From: Virgibacillus salarius
Lineage (GTDB): Bacteria > Bacillota > Bacilli > Bacillales > Amphibacillaceae
DNA: 64,000 bases
Assembly: GCF_039521925.1 (NCBI RefSeq)
Contig: NZ_BAAACY010000019.1
Coordinates: 15,910 to 79,909 of the forward strand
Direction: 5' to 3'
Shown here: piece by piece, positions 26,820-35,833 of the stretch
Layout of the letters: each line of letters begins with the position of its first letter
How positions within the stretch are numbered: the stretch's first letter is position 1
Notes under the pieces: generated by a model
Databases searched by the model: none
Told to the model about the DNA's origin: nothing
The model's input: the letters and a program-made list of their open reading frames with translations, nothing else
Made by a program: the position numbers and the translations under genes

Positions 26820-28114
26820 TGTTCCGTACAATCTCCAATTTTATGCGCGTAGGTGACATTAGGCGGAAAATAATTTTCACATTATTGATGTTGGTTGTCT
26901 TCCGTCTAGGCACATTTATTCCTGTGCCATTTACAGATAAGCTAGCAATCGATCAATTGATGAACCAGCAAAACGTATTTGGATTTCTGAATACATTTGG
27001 TGGGGGAGCCTTACAAAACTTCTCCATTTTTGCCATGGGAATTATGCCTTATATTACGGCATCAATTATTATGCAATTATTGCAGATGGATGTTGTACCC
27101 AAATTTGCTGAATGGAAAAAGCAAGGGGATGCAGGCCGAAAGAAATTAGCGCAGGTTACGCGTTACGGTACGATTGTCCTTGCGTTTATCCAAGCAATTG
27201 CAATGTCTATTGGCTTTAATGCGATGGCAGGTGGTTTGCTAATTGCTGACCCTGGAATAATGAAGTTTCTTGTTATTGCTATTGTGTTAACAAGTGGAAC
27301 TGCATTCCTGATGTGGTTAGGTGAACAAATCACTGCGAATGGAGTAGGTAACGGAATTTCCATCATTATTTTTGCAGGTATCGTAGCAGCAGTACCGAAT
27401 GGAATTAAACAATTATACAGCCAGTATTTTATAAATCCTGGTGATGATTTGTTTATTAACATTGTTATTGTTGCCTTAATTGCTTTGGTAGTTGTAGCAG
27501 TGACAGTTGGAGTAATTTTCATTCAACAGGCATTGCGAAAAATACCTATACAATATGCCAAAAAACTTGTAAATCGCTCTCCAGTTGGCGGGCACTCTAC
27601 ACATTTACCGTTAAAAGTAAATGCTGCTGGGGTAATTCCAGTCATTTTCGCGATTGCATTTATCATGGCACCTAGTACGGTTGCCAGTTTCTTTGAAGGT
27701 AATCAGATTGCAGCAACAATTCAACGTATATTCGATTATACGCAGCCAACAGGTATGGTTATTTATGTAGCATTAATTATTGCTTTCACTTATTTCTATA
27801 CATTTGTTCAAGTGAATCCTGAACAAATGGCTGAGAATTTACAAAAACAAGGTGGCTACATTCCGGGCATTCGTCCTGGTAAGAATACGGAAACGTATTT
27901 GACAAGAGTCTTATATCGTTTAACATTCGTAGGCGCGCTGTTTTTAGCAGCTGTATCTGTACTACCAATCGCCCTAGGTGGAATAGCCGATCTACCTGCG
28001 TCTATACAAATTGGCGGCACAAGCTTACTTATCGTTGTAGGTGTTGCCCTGCAAACGATGAAACAATTGGAAAGTCAGTTGGTAAAGCGTCACTACAAAG
28101 GGTTTATAAAGTAA
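26819..28114 (+). CDS. secY: preprotein translocase subunit SecY
   Basis: SecY is the channel of the Sec translocase in the cytoplasmic membrane. The 431-residue protein has ten predicted membrane segments, plug and cytosolic loops, including GGYIPGIRPG in the C4 loop. The start overlaps the rplO stop. With secE at 262 the window encodes both essential core subunits. Confidence 0.97.
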   Translation: MFRTISNFMRVGDIRRKIIFTLLMLVVFRLGTFIPVPFTDKLAIDQLMNQQNVFGFLNTFGGGALQNFSIFAMGIMPYITASIIMQLLQMDVVPKFAEWKKQGDAGRKKLAQVTRYGTIVLAFIQAIAMSIGFNAMAGGLLIADPGIMKFLVIAIVLTSGTAFLMWLGEQITANGVGNGISIIIFAGIVAAVPNGIKQLYSQYFINPGDDLFINIVIVALIALVVVAVTVGVIFIQQALRKIPIQYAKKLVNRSPVGGHSTHLPLKVNAAGVIPVIFAIAFIMAPSTVASFFEGNQIAATIQRIFDYTQPTGMVIYVALIIAFTYFYTFVQVNPEQMAENLQKQGGYIPGIRPGKNTETYLTRVLYRLTFVGALFLAAVSVLPIALGGIADLPASIQIGGTSLLIVVGVALQTMKQLESQLVKRHYKGFIK

Positions 28115-28147
28115 TTTTTGCTGACAATGAGAGCGAGGGGAAAATTG

Positions 28148-28792
28148 TTGAACTTGATTTTAATGGGTCTGCCAGGTGCTGGTAAAGGTACGCAGGCTGA
28201 GAAAATAAATGAAAAATATAACATCCCTCATATTTCAACAGGAGATATGTTCCGTTTAGCTATTAAAGAGGGAACAGACCTAGGAAAGAAAGCAAAAGAA
28301 TATATGGATCAAGGCGAACTTGTTCCAGATGAAGTTACGATTGGGATTGTCAGAGAACGCTTGGGTAAGGATGATTGTAAGAATGGCTTTCTATTAGATG
28401 GTTTTCCAAGGACAATCGCTCAAGCAGAAGCCTTACAGGACTTATTGCAAGATATGGATCAATCCATTGATTACGTACTTCATGTAGATGTACCGGAAGA
28501 AAAATTAGTGGAGCGTCTAACTGGTCGTAGAATTTGTCCGACATGCGGAGCAACTTATCATGTAGTTTATAACCCGCCTAAGGAAGATGGGGTCTGTGAT
28601 AAGGATGGTTCACAATTAATCCAACGTGATGATGATAAAGCCGATACGGTGAAAACTCGTTTATCTGTAAATATGGAGCAAACCAAACCGTTATTGGATT
28701 TTTACGAGGATAGAGGATATCTTGTAACTGTCAATGGAGATAAGGATATTGATGAAGTATTTCAAGATATTCAGTCAAAAATTGAAAAATAA
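28148..28792 (+). CDS. adk: adenylate kinase
   Basis: Adenylate kinase interconverts 2 ADP with ATP and AMP. From TTG at 28148 the 214-residue product begins NLILMGLPGAGKGTQAEKI (P-loop). The LID carries CPTC and later CDKD, the zinc site of Gram-positive long adenylate kinases (three Cys plus Asp). GCGAGGGG lies 7 bases before the TTG; the first possible TTG at 28118 has no site. Unlike B. subtilis, map does not follow. Confidence 0.95.
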   Translation: MNLILMGLPGAGKGTQAEKINEKYNIPHISTGDMFRLAIKEGTDLGKKAKEYMDQGELVPDEVTIGIVRERLGKDDCKNGFLLDGFPRTIAQAEALQDLLQDMDQSIDYVLHVDVPEEKLVERLTGRRICPTCGATYHVVYNPPKEDGVCDKDGSQLIQRDDDKADTVKTRLSVNMEQTKPLLDFYEDRGYLVTVNGDKDIDEVFQDIQSKIEK

Positions 28793-29059
28793 GCATCTTA
28801 ACTGTATTTAAGCGCACGAGGGATGCAATTCTAATTGTTAAAAGTTATAATTAGTCGAGAGTAACATACGCATAAACGTGTATTACTTCATAATAAAGTG
28901 ACACAGGATGAAAAGTGAGTAAACCTTTTTCCTATTTTTAGTTGTTCTAAGGGTGGATAAAGAGTACGAAGAAGTTCGATAATACGTCTTTACCGGACCT
29001 TTGGGACATCATCTAAAAGGTAGCCATATAAACTATAGCCTAAGTGAAGGTGATCGTTG
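28793..29059 (+). other. adk-KOW spacer lacking map
   Basis: In B. subtilis the methionine aminopeptidase gene map lies here. These 267 bases contain no map codons in any frame, only AT-rich sequence with no strong hairpin or T-run. The gene has been lost or moved cleanly. Confidence 0.6.
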
Positions 29060-29395
29060 TTGAACGAAGATGATTCGATTCCGCTAATAGGTCAAGTTGT
29101 TCGTATTATGCAAGGACGTGAAGCGGGTCAATACGCATTAGTAATTAAAATTATCGATGAAAAGTATGTCTTGCTTGCAGATGGGGAAAAACGTAAATAT
29201 GATCGACCAAAGAAAAAGAATCTGCATCATATTGAAAGAATGGATTATATTTCTCCAGAAGTCCAAAACAGCCTTCTAGAAACTGGTCGTGTCACAAATG
29301 GTAAATTACGATTTGCCATAGCTAAATTTGTCAATGAAGTTGTGACTGATTTGAAGAAGGGAGATCAACACGATGGCGAAAGACGATGTAATTGA
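29060..29395 (+). CDS. KOW-domain RNA-binding protein (YbzG/L14e-like)
   Basis: The 111-residue protein starts with a KOW-type SH3-like segment (IGQVVRIMQGREAGQYALVI) resembling ribosomal L14e, and B. subtilis has a KOW protein (YbzG) at the same position before infA. The C-terminal half is basic and helical without a recognised domain. TTG at 29060 is 5 bases after AAGGTGAT; an adjacent TTG at 29057 is possible. Its 3' end overlaps infA by 23 bases. A ribosome- or RNA-related role is inferred. Confidence 0.75.
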   Translation: MNEDDSIPLIGQVVRIMQGREAGQYALVIKIIDEKYVLLADGEKRKYDRPKKKNLHHIERMDYISPEVQNSLLETGRVTNGKLRFAIAKFVNEVVTDLKKGDQHDGERRCN

Positions 29396-29591
29396 AGTGG
29401 AAGGAACCGTAACAGAAACGTTGCCAAATGCGATGTTTAATGTAGAATTGGAAAATGGTCATACAGTATTAGCCCATGTTTCTGGTAAAATTCGTATGCA
29501 TTTTATTCGCATTCTTCCTGGCGATAAAGTAACGGTTGAACTTTCTCCGTATGATTTAACTAGAGGACGAATTACGTACCGTTATAAATAA
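29373..29591 (+). CDS. infA: translation initiation factor IF-1
   Basis: IF-1 occupies the A site during initiation. The 72-residue OB-fold protein has the conserved AHVSGKIRMHFIRILPGDKV segment and ends RGRITYRYK. Its ribosome-binding site GAAGGGAG and start are embedded in the end of the preceding KOW gene. rpmJ follows by 29 bases. Confidence 0.96.
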   Translation: MAKDDVIEVEGTVTETLPNAMFNVELENGHTVLAHVSGKIRMHFIRILPGDKVTVELSPYDLTRGRITYRYK

Positions 29592-29620
29592 GCTCTGCTC
29601 CATTAAAGGAGGTAAAGATG

Positions 29621-29734
29621 ATGAAAGTAAGAGCATCAGTAAAACCCATTTGTGAAAAATGTAAAGTTATTAAACGAAATGGTAAAGTAATGGTAATTTG
29701 TGAAAATCCGAAGCATAAGCAAAAACAAGGTTAA
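29621..29734 (+). CDS. rpmJ: 50S ribosomal protein L36
   Basis: The 37-residue protein is missed by most ORF callers. KVRASVKPICEKCKVIKRNG and CENPKH give the C-X2-C...C-X4-H zinc site of the standard L36. The second of two adjacent ATGs (29621) is 7 bases after AAGGAGGT and gives the family length. Confidence 0.95.
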   Translation: MKVRASVKPICEKCKVIKRNGKVMVICENPKHKQKQG

Positions 29735-29757
29735 GAAATTGGAGGTGTTTGAAAGCT

Positions 29758-30123
29758 ATGGCACGTATTGCAGGTATTGATATTCCACGTGATAAACGTG
29801 TAGTTATTTCACTAACCTATATTTATGGTATTGGAAAAAACACTGCACAAAATATCCTTAAAGAAGCAGGCGTTTCCGAAGACACACGCGTACGCGACCT
29901 TACAGAGGATGAATTAGGAAGAATCCGTAAAGCAACGGACGAATATACAATTGAAGGTGACCTTCGTCGTGAAGTATCCCTTAATATTAAACGCCTAATC
30001 GAAATCGGCTCTTATCGCGGTATCCGTCATCGTCGTGGGCTTCCTGTTCGTGGACAGAAAACAAAAAATAATTCACGTACACGTAAAGGACCACGTCGTA
30101 CGATCGCTAATAAGAAGAAATAA
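29758..30123 (+). CDS. rpsM: 30S ribosomal protein S13
   Basis: S13 forms head-body bridges and contacts the P-site tRNA. The 121-residue protein begins ARIAGIDIPRDKRVVISL and ends with a basic tail (KGPRRTIANKKK). ATG at 29758 lies 11 bases after TTGGAGGTG; the TTG at 29749 lies too close to it. Confidence 0.96.
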   Translation: MARIAGIDIPRDKRVVISLTYIYGIGKNTAQNILKEAGVSEDTRVRDLTEDELGRIRKATDEYTIEGDLRREVSLNIKRLIEIGSYRGIRHRRGLPVRGQKTKNNSRTRKGPRRTIANKKK

Positions 30124-30142
30124 CGAAAAGGAGGTATAATCT

Positions 30143-30532
30143 ATGGCACGTAAAACTAATACACGTAAACGTCGTGTGAAAAAGAATATTGAGTCAGGTA
30201 TTGCACATATCCGTTCAACGTTCAACAACACAATTGTAACGATTACGGACACACAAGGTAACTCTCTTGGATGGAGTTCAGCTGGTGCACTTGGCTTTAA
30301 AGGCTCACGTAAATCTACACCTTTTGCTGCACAAATGGCAGCTGAAACTGCTGCTAAGTCTGCAATTGACAATGGCATGAAAACACTTGAAGTAACGGTT
30401 AAAGGACCTGGAGCTGGCCGTGAAGCAGCTATCCGTTCACTTCAAGCAGCAGGATTGGAAGTTACTGCAATTAAGGACGTAACTCCAGTTCCTCACAACG
30501 GTTGTCGCCCACCAAAACGTCGTCGTGTATAA
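30143..30532 (+). CDS. rpsK: 30S ribosomal protein S11
   Basis: S11 lies on the platform near the mRNA exit. The 129-residue protein has RKTNTRKRRVKKNIESG at the start and the invariant HNGCRPPKRRRV end. AAAGGAGGTATAATC precedes ATG. An unusually long structured spacer separates it from rpoA. Confidence 0.96.
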   Translation: MARKTNTRKRRVKKNIESGIAHIRSTFNNTIVTITDTQGNSLGWSSAGALGFKGSRKSTPFAAQMAAETAAKSAIDNGMKTLEVTVKGPGAGREAAIRSLQAAGLEVTAIKDVTPVPHNGCRPPKRRRV

Positions 30533-30745
30533 TTATACCGTATATAATTTGTCACCCTGTCTATAATGGGTTATGATAGCTAAAAGTGTAAAGGAGTATA
30601 TCTCCTTTAGCGAACAGCATCCGAGAGACAAGAACATACGAAAGAACTACAGGTAGTGCAGAAACGCCAACTGCCTATTTGAGGAATTTCGGTTAGACAG
30701 CTGGTCTAACCGGGGTTTCGACGTTTTAAAGGAGGGTTTTATTGA
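30533..30745 (+). promoter_or_regulatory. structured rpsK-rpoA leader
   Basis: The 213-base spacer contains AAAGGAG/CTCCTTT (about 30591-30610), which mimics an SD/anti-SD pair, and a perfect 9-bp CGGTTAGAC/GTCTAACCG hairpin (about 30689-30711), then AAAGGAGG before rpoA. No T-run follows either hairpin. It may control rpoA expression or RNA processing. Confidence 0.45.
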
Positions 30746-31690
30746 ATGATCGAAATTGAAAAACCAAAAATTGAAACGGTAGAAATCAGCGATGATGCTA
30801 CATTTGGAAAATTCGTAGTCGAACCGCTCGAACGTGGATATGGTACCACTCTAGGAAACTCCTTGCGTCGTATCCTACTATCCTCACTTCCAGGTGCTGC
30901 TGTTACATCAGTTCAAATTGATGGAGCGCTACATGAATTTTCAACAATCGAAGGTGTTGTTGAAGATGTGACAACGATTATTTTGAATCTGAAGAAACTA
31001 GCTCTAAAGATTTACTCTGATGAAGAGAAAACATTAGAGATTGATGTGCAGGGAGAAGGAAAAGTTACGGCTGCAGACCTAACATTCGATAGTGATGTAG
31101 AAGTATTAAATCCGGATTTGCCAATTGCAACGTTAAATAGCAAAGGCAGCTTGCATATGAAGATTACAGCAGAACGTGGACGTGGCTATCGTCCCGCTGA
31201 TGCTAACAAAAGAGATGACCAACCAATTGGTATCATACCAATTGATTCAATTTTTACTCCAGTGTCACGTGTTACGTATCAAGTAGAGAATACACGTGTA
31301 GGGCAAGTAGCTAATTTTGATAAATTAACAATGGATGTATGGACTGACGGAAGTATTCGACCTGAAGAAGCTGTTTCTTTAGGCGCGAAAGTCTTTACGG
31401 AGCATCTAAACATTTTTGTAGGCTTAACAGATGAAGCGCAGAACGCAGAGATTATGGTCGAAAAAGAAGAAGATCAAAAAGAAAAAGTGATGGAAATGAC
31501 CATCGAAGAACTTGATCTATCTGTTCGATCTTATAACTGCTTAAAACGTGCTGGTATCAATACAGTTCAAGAGCTTTCAAATAAATCTGAAGAAGATATG
31601 ATGAAAGTACGTAATCTTGGTCGCAAGTCATTAGAAGAGGTAAAAGTAAAACTTAATGACCTTGGCCTAGGCTTACGAGATGATGACTGA
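30746..31690 (+). CDS. rpoA: DNA-directed RNA polymerase subunit alpha
   Basis: Alpha dimerises to nucleate polymerase assembly; its C-terminal domain contacts UP elements and activators. The 314-residue protein has the N-terminal domain with RGYGTTLGNSLRRILLSSLPG and the C-terminal domain with ELDLSVRSYNCLKRAGI. It is a member of the alpha operon between rpsK and rplQ. Confidence 0.97.
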   Translation: MIEIEKPKIETVEISDDATFGKFVVEPLERGYGTTLGNSLRRILLSSLPGAAVTSVQIDGALHEFSTIEGVVEDVTTIILNLKKLALKIYSDEEKTLEIDVQGEGKVTAADLTFDSDVEVLNPDLPIATLNSKGSLHMKITAERGRGYRPADANKRDDQPIGIIPIDSIFTPVSRVTYQVENTRVGQVANFDKLTMDVWTDGSIRPEEAVSLGAKVFTEHLNIFVGLTDEAQNAEIMVEKEEDQKEKVMEMTIEELDLSVRSYNCLKRAGINTVQELSNKSEEDMMKVRNLGRKSLEEVKVKLNDLGLGLRDDD

Positions 31691-31785
31691 TAAAATCAAA
31701 AGTGCAGTATGATCTGGACGTAGCTTTTTTCAGTTGATCGTATTTTAAATAAGTCATTAGTCATCATGAAAGGGAGGGATAGTCC

Positions 31786-32139
31786 ATGGCTAGAAAATTA
31801 GGTCGTACAACCGATCATCGTATGGCGTTGCTTCGTAACCTTGCTTCTGACTTAATTATTCATGAACGGATTGAAACAACAGAAGCAAAAGCGAAGGAGC
31901 TAAGATCCATCGTAGAAAAAATGATTACTTTAGGTAAGCGTGGGGATCTTCATGCTCGCCGGCAAGCAGCATCATTTCTATATAACAAGGAAGCTAACGA
32001 AAACGAAAATGTGATTCAAAAACTTTTCGATGATGTGGCTCCACGTTACGAAGACCGTCAAGGTGGATACACTCGTGTTCTTAAATTGGGTGCTCGTCAA
32101 GGTGACGGAGCAGAAATGGCAATTATTGAACTAGTTTAA
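31786..32139 (+). CDS. rplQ: 50S ribosomal protein L17
   Basis: L17 lies near the tunnel exit. The 117-residue protein begins ARKLGRTTDHRMALLRNL and is of the short Bacillus type. AAAGGGAGGG precedes ATG. It is the last gene of the contiguous S10-spc-alpha cluster, followed by a modest terminator. Confidence 0.96.
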   Translation: MARKLGRTTDHRMALLRNLASDLIIHERIETTEAKAKELRSIVEKMITLGKRGDLHARRQAASFLYNKEANENENVIQKLFDDVAPRYEDRQGGYTRVLKLGARQGDGAEMAIIELV

Positions 32140-32155
32140 TGTAACCACATCCGAC

Positions 32156-32204
32156 AAGGGCAGGACTGAATCTCTTCTACGAGGTGCATCCAAGCCCTTT
32201 TTTT
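32156..32204 (+). terminator. alpha operon terminator
   Basis: AAGGGC and GCCCTT arms bracket a 32-base loop and are followed by TTTTTT. The stem is short, so read-through into ecfA1 is likely. Confidence 0.5.
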
Positions 32205-32350
32205 GTAGAAGGAAAAAGGAAAGGAAAGATCATTCGTCTAACATACGAATTGCATCGTAAAGCCTTAATCAATCAGCTAAAGAACGAAGCTGAGACATGT
32301 TCATTAGAGGAAAGAATACACCCCGGGTGAGTTTAGATGGAGGAACAATG

Positions 32351-33190
32351 ATGAGTAAGAAGTTAATCGAGTTTAGAAATGTATCTTTTCGATATGGAGA
32401 TGAGCAGCCTTGGGTACTAAAGAATTGTTCGTTTACAATCTATGAAAATGAGTGGGTTGCCATAATTGGTCATAATGGTTCAGGTAAATCCACGATCGCT
32501 AAATTAATGAATGGTTTATTGTTTCCGCAAGAGGGTGAAATTTTCATAGATGACAAGCAGGTAAATTCGGAATCTGTATGGGATGTACGGAAAGATGTTG
32601 GAATGGTTTTTCAAAATCCAGATAACCAGTTTGTGGGAACGACGGTTCAGGACGATGTAGCCTTTGGCATGGAAAATAGAGGATTACCTCGAGAAGAAAT
32701 GCTTAAGCGCTTGGATGATGTCTTAAGCGCTGTAGGTATGGAGGATTATCGAATTACAGAACCACATCGATTATCTGGTGGACAAAAACAGCGTGTAGCG
32801 ATTGCAAGTGTTCTAGCCATTTCCCCAAAGGTTATAATTTTAGATGAAGCGACAGCAATGCTTGATCCAAAAGGGCGAAACGAAATTATGAAGACAATAG
32901 CTGGCGTACAGAAGGTAAAAGAGGTCACATTACTTACGATCACCCATGACTTACAAGAAGTCATTCAAGCTGATCGTGCCATTGTAATGAATGATGGACA
33001 GATTTGGGCGGAGGGTGTGCCGAGAGAAATTTTTTCAAAGAAGGAAGCATTGCGTAAGATTGGATTGGATGTTCCGTTTGTATCTAGGTTAGCTGATGTA
33101 TTAAAAGCAGAGGCCATTCCCGTTACACAGGAGCCACTAAATCATGAAGAACTGCTGGAGGACTTATGGATATTACATTCAAGAACGTAA
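32351..33190 (+). CDS. ecfA1: ECF transporter ATPase EcfA1
   Basis: One of two ATPases of the energising module shared by many vitamin/metal S-components. The 279-residue protein has Walker A GHNGSGKST, signature LSGGQKQR and Walker B VIILDEATAMLDP. ATG at 32351 is 7 bases from GGAGG. Its 3' end overlaps ecfA2 by 25 bases. The ecfA1-ecfA2-ecfT trio follows rplQ in most Bacillaceae. Confidence 0.94.
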   Translation: MSKKLIEFRNVSFRYGDEQPWVLKNCSFTIYENEWVAIIGHNGSGKSTIAKLMNGLLFPQEGEIFIDDKQVNSESVWDVRKDVGMVFQNPDNQFVGTTVQDDVAFGMENRGLPREEMLKRLDDVLSAVGMEDYRITEPHRLSGGQKQRVAIASVLAISPKVIILDEATAMLDPKGRNEIMKTIAGVQKVKEVTLLTITHDLQEVIQADRAIVMNDGQIWAEGVPREIFSKKEALRKIGLDVPFVSRLADVLKAEAIPVTQEPLNHEELLEDLWILHSRT

Positions 33191-34038
33191 GCTACGTATA
33201 TCAACAGCATACACCGTTCGCACATAAAGCAATTGACCATTTAGATTTTCATATCCCTTCTGGTTCTTTTGTAGCAATTATCGGACATACTGGTTCTGGA
33301 AAATCAACATTAATCCAACATTTAAATGGACTAATCAGACCAACTGAAGGTGACGTATGGATAGGAGATTATCATTTAAGCGCAGAAGAAAAACCTAAAT
33401 TAATGAAAGAGCTTAGAAGTCGTGTAGGTGTTGTATTTCAATATCCGGAGCATCAACTATTTGAGGAAACGGTAGCGAAGGATATTGGCTTTGGTCCGCG
33501 AAATTTTGGTGTTGGGGATAGAGAAATACAAGACAGAATTCCAGAAGTTCTATCAGCTGTTGGTTTAACGGAAGATTTCTTGAACCGTTCTCCGTTTGAC
33601 TTAAGCGGTGGCCAAATGAGGCGGGTGGCAATAGCTGGTGTATTAGCAACAAAGCCTGAAGTACTTGTATTGGACGAGCCTACTGCTGGATTAGATCCAC
33701 GTGGACAGAAGGAAATCATGGAAATGTTCTATACCAGGCATCATGAGCAAGCACTTACGACAATTTTAGTAACACATAGTATGGAGGATGCAGTAAAATA
33801 CGCTGATCATGTCATTATTCTTAATAAGGGAACCAAATATATGGAAGGGAAGCCTGAGGAAGTATTTGTCCAAAAAGAGGCATTACAGAATGTACAGTTA
33901 GACGTTCCAGAAATGGTACAATTTCTTGATAACTATGAAAAGAAATTTGGTATCCATATCCCCTATACTAGGCAAACTGTGCAACAACTTGGTTTGCAAA
34001 TGAAGCGTTCGTTAAAAGGGGGAACCCTACATGAATAA
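33166..34038 (+). CDS. ecfA2: ECF transporter ATPase EcfA2
   Basis: Second ATPase of the ECF module; heterodimer partner of EcfA1. The 290-residue protein has Walker A GHTGSGKST, signature LSGGQMRR and Walker B VLVLDEPTAGLDP. The start lies within ecfA1 after CTGGAGG. Its end overlaps ecfT by 8 bases, so the three subunits are translationally coupled. Confidence 0.94.
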   Translation: MDITFKNVSYVYQQHTPFAHKAIDHLDFHIPSGSFVAIIGHTGSGKSTLIQHLNGLIRPTEGDVWIGDYHLSAEEKPKLMKELRSRVGVVFQYPEHQLFEETVAKDIGFGPRNFGVGDREIQDRIPEVLSAVGLTEDFLNRSPFDLSGGQMRRVAIAGVLATKPEVLVLDEPTAGLDPRGQKEIMEMFYTRHHEQALTTILVTHSMEDAVKYADHVIILNKGTKYMEGKPEEVFVQKEALQNVQLDVPEMVQFLDNYEKKFGIHIPYTRQTVQQLGLQMKRSLKGGTLHE

Positions 34039-34828
34039 TGCTTTGGTTATTGGTCAGTATGTCCCGGGAAATTCTATCATTCATAAGTTAGATCCACGGA
34101 CAAAGATTTCGATAATATTTATTTATGTTTTCATTGTGTTTTTTGCCAATAATGTTTGGAGTTATGGGATATTAACAGCTTTTGCCTTAGCTAGTTTAAT
34201 TTCATCCAAAGTCCCGATTAAGTTTATATTAAAAGGGTTAACGCCCGTATGGTTTCTTATTATCTTTACGTTTATTCTCCATATGATTGTCACGAAAGAG
34301 GGCAAGCCTGTATTGGAAATATTTACGCTTACTATTTATACTGGTGGGTTAATTCAAGGATTTGCGATATCGATGAGGTTCTTTTTACTTATTTTAGTAA
34401 CCTCTCTATTAACCCTAACCACGACACCAATTGAGATCACGGACGCGATTGAGGATATGCTACGTCCTTTAAAGAAAGTGAAGTTTCCTGTGCATGAATT
34501 AGCATTAATGATGTCTATTTCACTACGATTCATCCCCACTCTACTACAGGAAACAGAAAAGATATCGAAGGCGCAGGCTTCAAGAGGTGTTGATTTTAAA
34601 ACAGGACCTGTAAAAGAAAGGATAAAAGCTGTCGTACCTTTGCTTGTTCCATTATTTGTCAGTGCTTTCAAGCGCGCAGAAGAACTGGCAATGGCTATGG
34701 AAGCAAGAGGATATCAAGGTGGAGAGGGGCGCACAAAGCTTCGTGAATTAAAAATTGCGAAACGTGATGTGTTCATCTATATCTTATTTCTTTGTATTAT
34801 AATCGGATTATTTATTACACGAAATTAA
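34031..34828 (+). CDS. ecfT: ECF transporter transmembrane subunit EcfT
   Basis: EcfT couples the two ATPases to interchangeable substrate-binding S-components. The 265-residue protein has about five membrane segments and the two ARG-type coupling-helix motifs (SRGV near residue 187 and ARGY near 223). The substrate cannot be told from this gene because S-components are encoded elsewhere. Confidence 0.93.
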   Translation: MNNALVIGQYVPGNSIIHKLDPRTKISIIFIYVFIVFFANNVWSYGILTAFALASLISSKVPIKFILKGLTPVWFLIIFTFILHMIVTKEGKPVLEIFTLTIYTGGLIQGFAISMRFFLLILVTSLLTLTTTPIEITDAIEDMLRPLKKVKFPVHELALMMSISLRFIPTLLQETEKISKAQASRGVDFKTGPVKERIKAVVPLLVPLFVSAFKRAEELAMAMEARGYQGGEGRTKLRELKIAKRDVFIYILFLCIIIGLFITRN

Positions 34829-34900
34829 TTATTATAATTGGAAGGATAGAATTTCCGTTACTACGATAATATCTATCTTTCAAAGGAAGGCTGCTACAGT

Positions 34901-35653
34901 ATGGTAAGACTTAAGTGCATTATTAATTATGACGGATCACAGTTTTCAGGCTTTCAGATACAGCCTAAGAAACGAACCGTACAAGGGGCGTTAGAGACAG
35001 CTTTAACTAAAATGCATAAAGGGGAGTACATTCGTATTCAAGCTTCTGGAAGAACAGATACAGGTGTTCATGCGAAGGGTCAAATCATTCATTTTGACTC
35101 AGCTTATGATATTCCTCTATATAACTGGAAGCAGGCCTTAAATACCTTACTTCCGAATGATCTATATGTTAAAGAAGTCGAATATGCAGATGATTCATTT
35201 CATGCACGCTATGATGTAATTGAAAAAGAATATCGATATTATGTTTGGCATGAAAGTGAACCGGATGTATTTAAACGGAATTATGCATATTATTTTCCTT
35301 ATGAATTAGATATTAGGTCCATTCAAGCGGCTTGTGATTATCTAGAGGGGACCCATGATTTTACAACTTTTTCCTCTGCTAAAGCTACTACCAAAGGAAC
35401 AAAAGAGCGGACGCTTTATCAGGTGAGTTGTGAAAAGAAAGGCTCGGAAATTGAGTTTATCTTTCGCGGGAGTGGTTTTTTATATAATATGGTCCGAATT
35501 ATCGTAGGTGTCCTTTTAGATATAGGTCAAGGAAGGCGTCAGCCGGCTGATATCATGGATTTATTGGCGAAGAGGGATAGAAGGCTTGTTGGAGAAACCG
35601 TGCCCTCAGAAGGCCTCTATTTATGGAATGTTAGGTATGATGAAAAAAGGTAA
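34901..35653 (+). CDS. truA: tRNA pseudouridine(38-40) synthase
   Basis: TruA isomerises U38-U40 in the anticodon stem. The 250-residue protein has the catalytic-Asp motif SGRTDTGVHAKGQ (about residues 49-61) and VRIIVGVLLDIG late in the chain. AAAGGAAGG precedes ATG. It lies between ecfT and the rplM promoter, as in B. subtilis. Confidence 0.95.
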   Translation: MVRLKCIINYDGSQFSGFQIQPKKRTVQGALETALTKMHKGEYIRIQASGRTDTGVHAKGQIIHFDSAYDIPLYNWKQALNTLLPNDLYVKEVEYADDSFHARYDVIEKEYRYYVWHESEPDVFKRNYAYYFPYELDIRSIQAACDYLEGTHDFTTFSSAKATTKGTKERTLYQVSCEKKGSEIEFIFRGSGFLYNMVRIIVGVLLDIGQGRRQPADIMDLLAKRDRRLVGETVPSEGLYLWNVRYDEKR

Positions 35654-35693
35654 GCGGATTGTCGGAGAAAATGCAAATCATATGCATCAGCTC

Positions 35694-35723
35694 TTGACAA
35701 AATCCTATCATTTGGTGTATTAT
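35694..35723 (+). promoter_or_regulatory. sigma-A promoter of rplM-rpsI
   Basis: Consensus TTGACA, an 18-base spacer and TATTAT, upstream of the L13 leader. Confidence 0.8.
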
Positions 35724-35833
35724 GATCTATGGCATTTTATTTCTAAACCATGATTAGCCCCGGAAACTAATTATGTTGAAATAGACGAATGAATATTGAA
35801 ATTGATTTTTTTAAAATATGGAGGGAAACATTC
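35724..35833 (+). ncRNA. L13 leader (ribosomal protein autoregulatory RNA)
   Basis: The rplM 5' UTR holds TAAACCATGATTAGCCCCGGAAAC and follows a strong promoter. Position, length and the GCCCCGGAAAC block fit the Firmicutes L13 leader, thought to bind L13 and repress rplM-rpsI. The pairing was not modelled. Confidence 0.65.
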
